From NCBI GenBank assembly GCA_009786045.1, contig WQTY01000117.1, forward strand, positions 1-6,773: a stretch of 6,773 nucleotides of DNA, read 5' to 3'. Of this stretch, positions 4,488 through 6,773 are shown piece after piece. The translations under genes were made by a program, and so were the position numbers. Each line of letters starts with the position of its first letter. Position 1 is the first letter of the stretch. The notes under the pieces were generated by a model. That model did no database searches. It saw only the letters and a program-made list of their open reading frames with translations, and was not told where the DNA came from. Origin of the DNA: Pseudomonadota bacterium (lineage in GTDB: Bacteria > Myxococcota_A > Bradymonadia > UBA4248).

Positions 4488-6746
4488 CTATTTGGGACGG
4501 ATCATATCAAAATAGCGCTCGACATATTGGCGATAGCCCTGCGGCACCTGTTCCTGCTCCAGGACGTCTTCGGCAGCCCGCTCGTAGGTTTGGAACACCT
4601 CCCTGTATGACTCCGTCACAAACCCACTCTGACTTGCCTCCCGAATGACCTCACTCGTGGTAGGTGCAGCGCCCTGCATGCCCTCCAGGCGCTCATCCCT
4701 GGTGCGAACATCCAGCTCTGTCGCCGGGCCCTCGCTTGGGTCGTGCCCACCCTGATGTCCCATTGCTCCCTGCCCCATGTGCGTATCCCCCCCCTGCTGT
4801 CCCTCGGCCTGGCCAGACTGTTTCCCAGACTGCTGATCTTGCGAACCCTGTTGTTCCTGGCCGCCTTGTTGGCCACTTTGCTGAGATTGGCTGGACTGAT
4901 CACCCTGCTGATCCTGCTTTTCTTGTGACCCCTGCTGTTCCTGACCAGACTGATCCTGGCTCTGCGCTTGTGAACCCTGTTGTTCCTGACCGGGCTTGCC
5001 TCCCTGCTGGTCTTGATTCTGCTCCTGGCCACTTTGCTGTTCCTGACCGGGTTTGCCATCTTGCTTTTGCCCCTGTTCAGAGTCTGGTGTGGGCTGAGGT
5101 GATTCTTTCTTCTGCCCACCCTTGGCGCGCTCAAGGAAATCCTCCATATTCTCGGAGCGTTCCTTCGACTTTTCGTTGTCTTTATCCCCCCCTTTGTGCT
5201 CCTCGGCGTCACGTCGCATTTTGTCGGTCAAATCGCGCATGGCCTCTTGAGCATCCTGTTTTGCGCGATCTCTGGCCTCTTCGCGAAGCGCCTCCTCGGC
5301 CCCCATCTGTTTGTCATCAGTGCCCATCTGCTCGCTGCCTTCGGCGGGCGTCCCGGACGGTTTCTGCGCATCAGTGTCTGACGGCTGGCCAGAGGGCTCC
5401 TGTGCATTGGCGTCCGGTCGTTCCTGAAGTTGTCCCTGTTCATCCCCCCCCGGAACCTCCTGCGTTGACCCGGACTGCGCCTGAGCATTCGGATCCTGAG
5501 CCTTCGGAGTAATGTCTTTGGCGGTCTTTTCAAGGCCCTTTTGAATCCTGTCCAGCGCCTGAGCAGTTTTATCGGCAGACTTCTGCGCTTCCGCGCGCTG
5601 ACGATCCGCCTCAAACCGCTTGGAGGCCTCATCAAAAGCCCGCTTTTCTTCGTCCGTCAGTTTGTTTGTCTTCTCAAATTGTTCCTTAAGCCGATCGACG
5701 AGATCCTGATTCTTCTTTATGGCCGCCTTAAGCTCAGGATCGGTCATATCGAGCTTTTTGGCCAGGTCGGCAAACATCTTGGCAAGCTTTTCGAGCTTTT
5801 TCTGATCTTTGGGAGCAAGGCTGTCGAGGAGGGATTTGAGAATGTCGGCAGCTTTGTCGTAGTTACTCTCCTCAAGGGCCTGGGCAAGCTCGCGCGTGTC
5901 CGGATCCTCCTTCATCTGGGTAAATTCCTGAACGGCATTCCTGATGATCTCATCGAGCTTCTGCTGCTCCTCGCGTGGAGCAGGTGCGCTTTTGTCGAGC
6001 ATGGCTTCGAGTGCCGCCAACCGCGCCTCAAATTCCTCGGCCGAGAGTTTGCCCTGAGCTTCGTCGGCAAGGATTTCGGCCAACATGTCGGCTGCTTGTT
6101 TGAGGTCTGGATCATCAAGGGTCTGGGCAAGCGCCTGAAGACCCCGTGCCTGCTCCTCGCGCAGCGCAAGGCTGACCTCATCGAGATTCGATTTGGCTGC
6201 CACCGGTTCGATGACATCGGGGGGAAGCGACGATATCTTCTTATCCACCCCGTATTTGTCGATTAAGTGCAGCCCCGCTGCCGATGCCACAAGAAGCAGC
6301 GCCCCCCACCCCACATAAGCCCAATGGCCAGGCTTTTCGATGGGAAACGTCCGGCGCCCGAAATCGCGCTCTCTCGTGTCATCCAGGCGACTGGCAGTAT
6401 CTTTCAGATGTGCCTGCATCCATGGCGTCGGTTCTTTCCGATTTAAAAAATCCCAGGCAGACGACAGGCGTTCATCCAGCCCATTCGCCAAATCGATGGC
6501 CTTGACGATCTCAATGGCCGGCAACTTCCAGGGCCAGGCGGCGATCCCCCCCGCCACCCAGGGCAAAGCCACCAGACACCAGCACCAAACACACCCCACC
6601 CCCAAAAAACCGTGAATCAAAACAAGAACAGCCCCAACCCCAAGCGACACCGACAGCAGCCTGGTCGACCAGCGCACCAGACGACGCGCCCACAGCCGCC
6701 GCCTCGCCCGCCGAATCATCCGTCCCAGCTGCTTGTCTAAGGTCAT
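4488..6746 (-). CDS. DUF4175-like membrane-anchored coiled-coil protein
   Basis: A 752-residue protein. The N-terminus is strongly basic (RRARRRLWARR, 12-22), followed by two hydrophobic segments at about 28-50 and 51-70, a GLDERLSSAWDFL motif (89-101) and a third membrane segment at about 142-162. Residues 185-410 are charged helical sequence with coiled-coil character. Residues 410-475 and 546-672 are low complexity, the latter packed with Q, G and S in repeats such as GKPGQEQQ. The end returns to ordered sequence with GYRQYVERYFDMIRPK. The basic-membrane start, LDERL motif and Y-x-R-YF-x-x-IRP ending resemble the DUF4175-type proteins found near MoxR ATPase and DUF58 genes in several Gram-negative groups; function is unknown, and envelope stress or secretion roles would be guesswork. 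The ATG at 6746 has GGGGGCG upstream. It lies 12 bases after a probable upstream stop, suggesting an operon, and converges with the Nudix gene. Confidence 0.75.
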   Translation of the reverse strand: MTLDKQLGRMIRRARRRLWARRLVRWSTRLLSVSLGVGAVLVLIHGFLGVGCVWCWCLVALPWVAGGIAAWPWKLPAIEIVKAIDLANGLDERLSSAWDFLNRKEPTPWMQAHLKDTASRLDDTRERDFGRRTFPIEKPGHWAYVGWGALLLVASAAGLHLIDKYGVDKKISSLPPDVIEPVAAKSNLDEVSLALREEQARGLQALAQTLDDPDLKQAADMLAEILADEAQGKLSAEEFEARLAALEAMLDKSAPAPREEQQKLDEIIRNAVQEFTQMKEDPDTRELAQALEESNYDKAADILKSLLDSLAPKDQKKLEKLAKMFADLAKKLDMTDPELKAAIKKNQDLVDRLKEQFEKTNKLTDEEKRAFDEASKRFEADRQRAEAQKSADKTAQALDRIQKGLEKTAKDITPKAQDPNAQAQSGSTQEVPGGDEQGQLQERPDANAQEPSGQPSDTDAQKPSGTPAEGSEQMGTDDKQMGAEEALREEARDRAKQDAQEAMRDLTDKMRRDAEEHKGGDKDNEKSKERSENMEDFLERAKGGQKKESPQPTPDSEQGQKQDGKPGQEQQSGQEQNQDQQGGKPGQEQQGSQAQSQDQSGQEQQGSQEKQDQQGDQSSQSQQSGQQGGQEQQGSQDQQSGKQSGQAEGQQGGDTHMGQGAMGHQGGHDPSEGPATELDVRTRDERLEGMQGAAPTTSEVIREASQSGFVTESYREVFQTYERAAEDVLEQEQVPQGYRQYVERYFDMIRPK

Positions 6747-6758
6747 CTTCGCCCCCTG

Positions 6759-6773
6759 TTAGCGCATTTTTTC
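6759..6773 (-). CDS. possible 3' end of upstream operon gene (partial)
   Basis: Read leftward, the window edge gives GAA AAA ATG CGC then TAA (6761-6759), 12 bases before the ATG of the DUF4175-like gene. The spacing fits the tail of a preceding gene in the same operon. Only four codons are visible, so neither the frame nor the product can be confirmed. Confidence 0.25.
   Translation of the reverse strand, partial: EKMR

Noticed and set aside
4664..5512. 282-codon + strand frame opposite the DUF4175-like gene
   Set aside because: It is an antisense shadow of the low-complexity Q/G-rich and coiled-coil coding sequence, proline/cysteine-rich and without family features.
5541..6266. 241-codon + strand frame opposite the DUF4175-like gene
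   Set aside because: It is a hydrophobic-looking shadow caused by reading the complement of charged coiled-coil codons; the minus-strand protein has the clear domain order.

Overview
The window reads as a piece of a bacterial chromosome with fairly GC-rich housekeeping genes and one AT-richer accessory patch. The envelope-type protein at the right end and the RimO sequence suit a Gram-negative-type bacterium, but I cannot place it in a phylum from sequence alone. No rRNA, tRNA, CRISPR array or transposase gene is visible.

Left part (1-1616), accessory. A GC-rich direct repeat is followed by a textbook sigma70-like promoter whose 17-bp spacer holds a perfect 14-bp palindrome. This drives a type II toxin-antitoxin pair, hicA then hicB. 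The 118-bp gap between them carries a 14-codon open reading frame that has its own copy of the hicB ribosome-binding-site/start block. Next comes the debris of a second small-gene module: a small protein broken by one in-frame TGA, a truncated DUF4160-like start overlapping its end, and an apparently intact DUF2442 gene.

Middle part (1617-4487), core genes set in repeats. rimO (ribosomal protein uS12 methylthiotransferase, TTG start) and a Nudix hydrolase gene lie on the + strand. Three copies of a structured dispersed element sit around them: an inverted copy before rimO, a direct copy right after the rimO stop, and a direct copy right after the Nudix stop. Each copy has three stems, and paired bases differ between copies in ways that keep the pairing. 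In the third copy, two related smaller palindromic modules sit inside the tips of the first two stems. The two longer gaps (3088-3614 and 4056-4487) also share a second block at their right ends, with unrelated hairpins between, so both look like composite, modular repeat islands.

Right part (4488-6773), minus strand. One long gene encodes a 752-residue DUF4175-like membrane-anchored protein with a coiled-coil middle and a very glutamine-rich tail. It converges on the Nudix gene. The last 15 bases look like the end of an upstream gene of the same operon.

The main candidate for something undescribed is the nested, covarying hairpin repeat family. The duplicated start block in the hicAB operon and the spacer operator are the other points worth testing.
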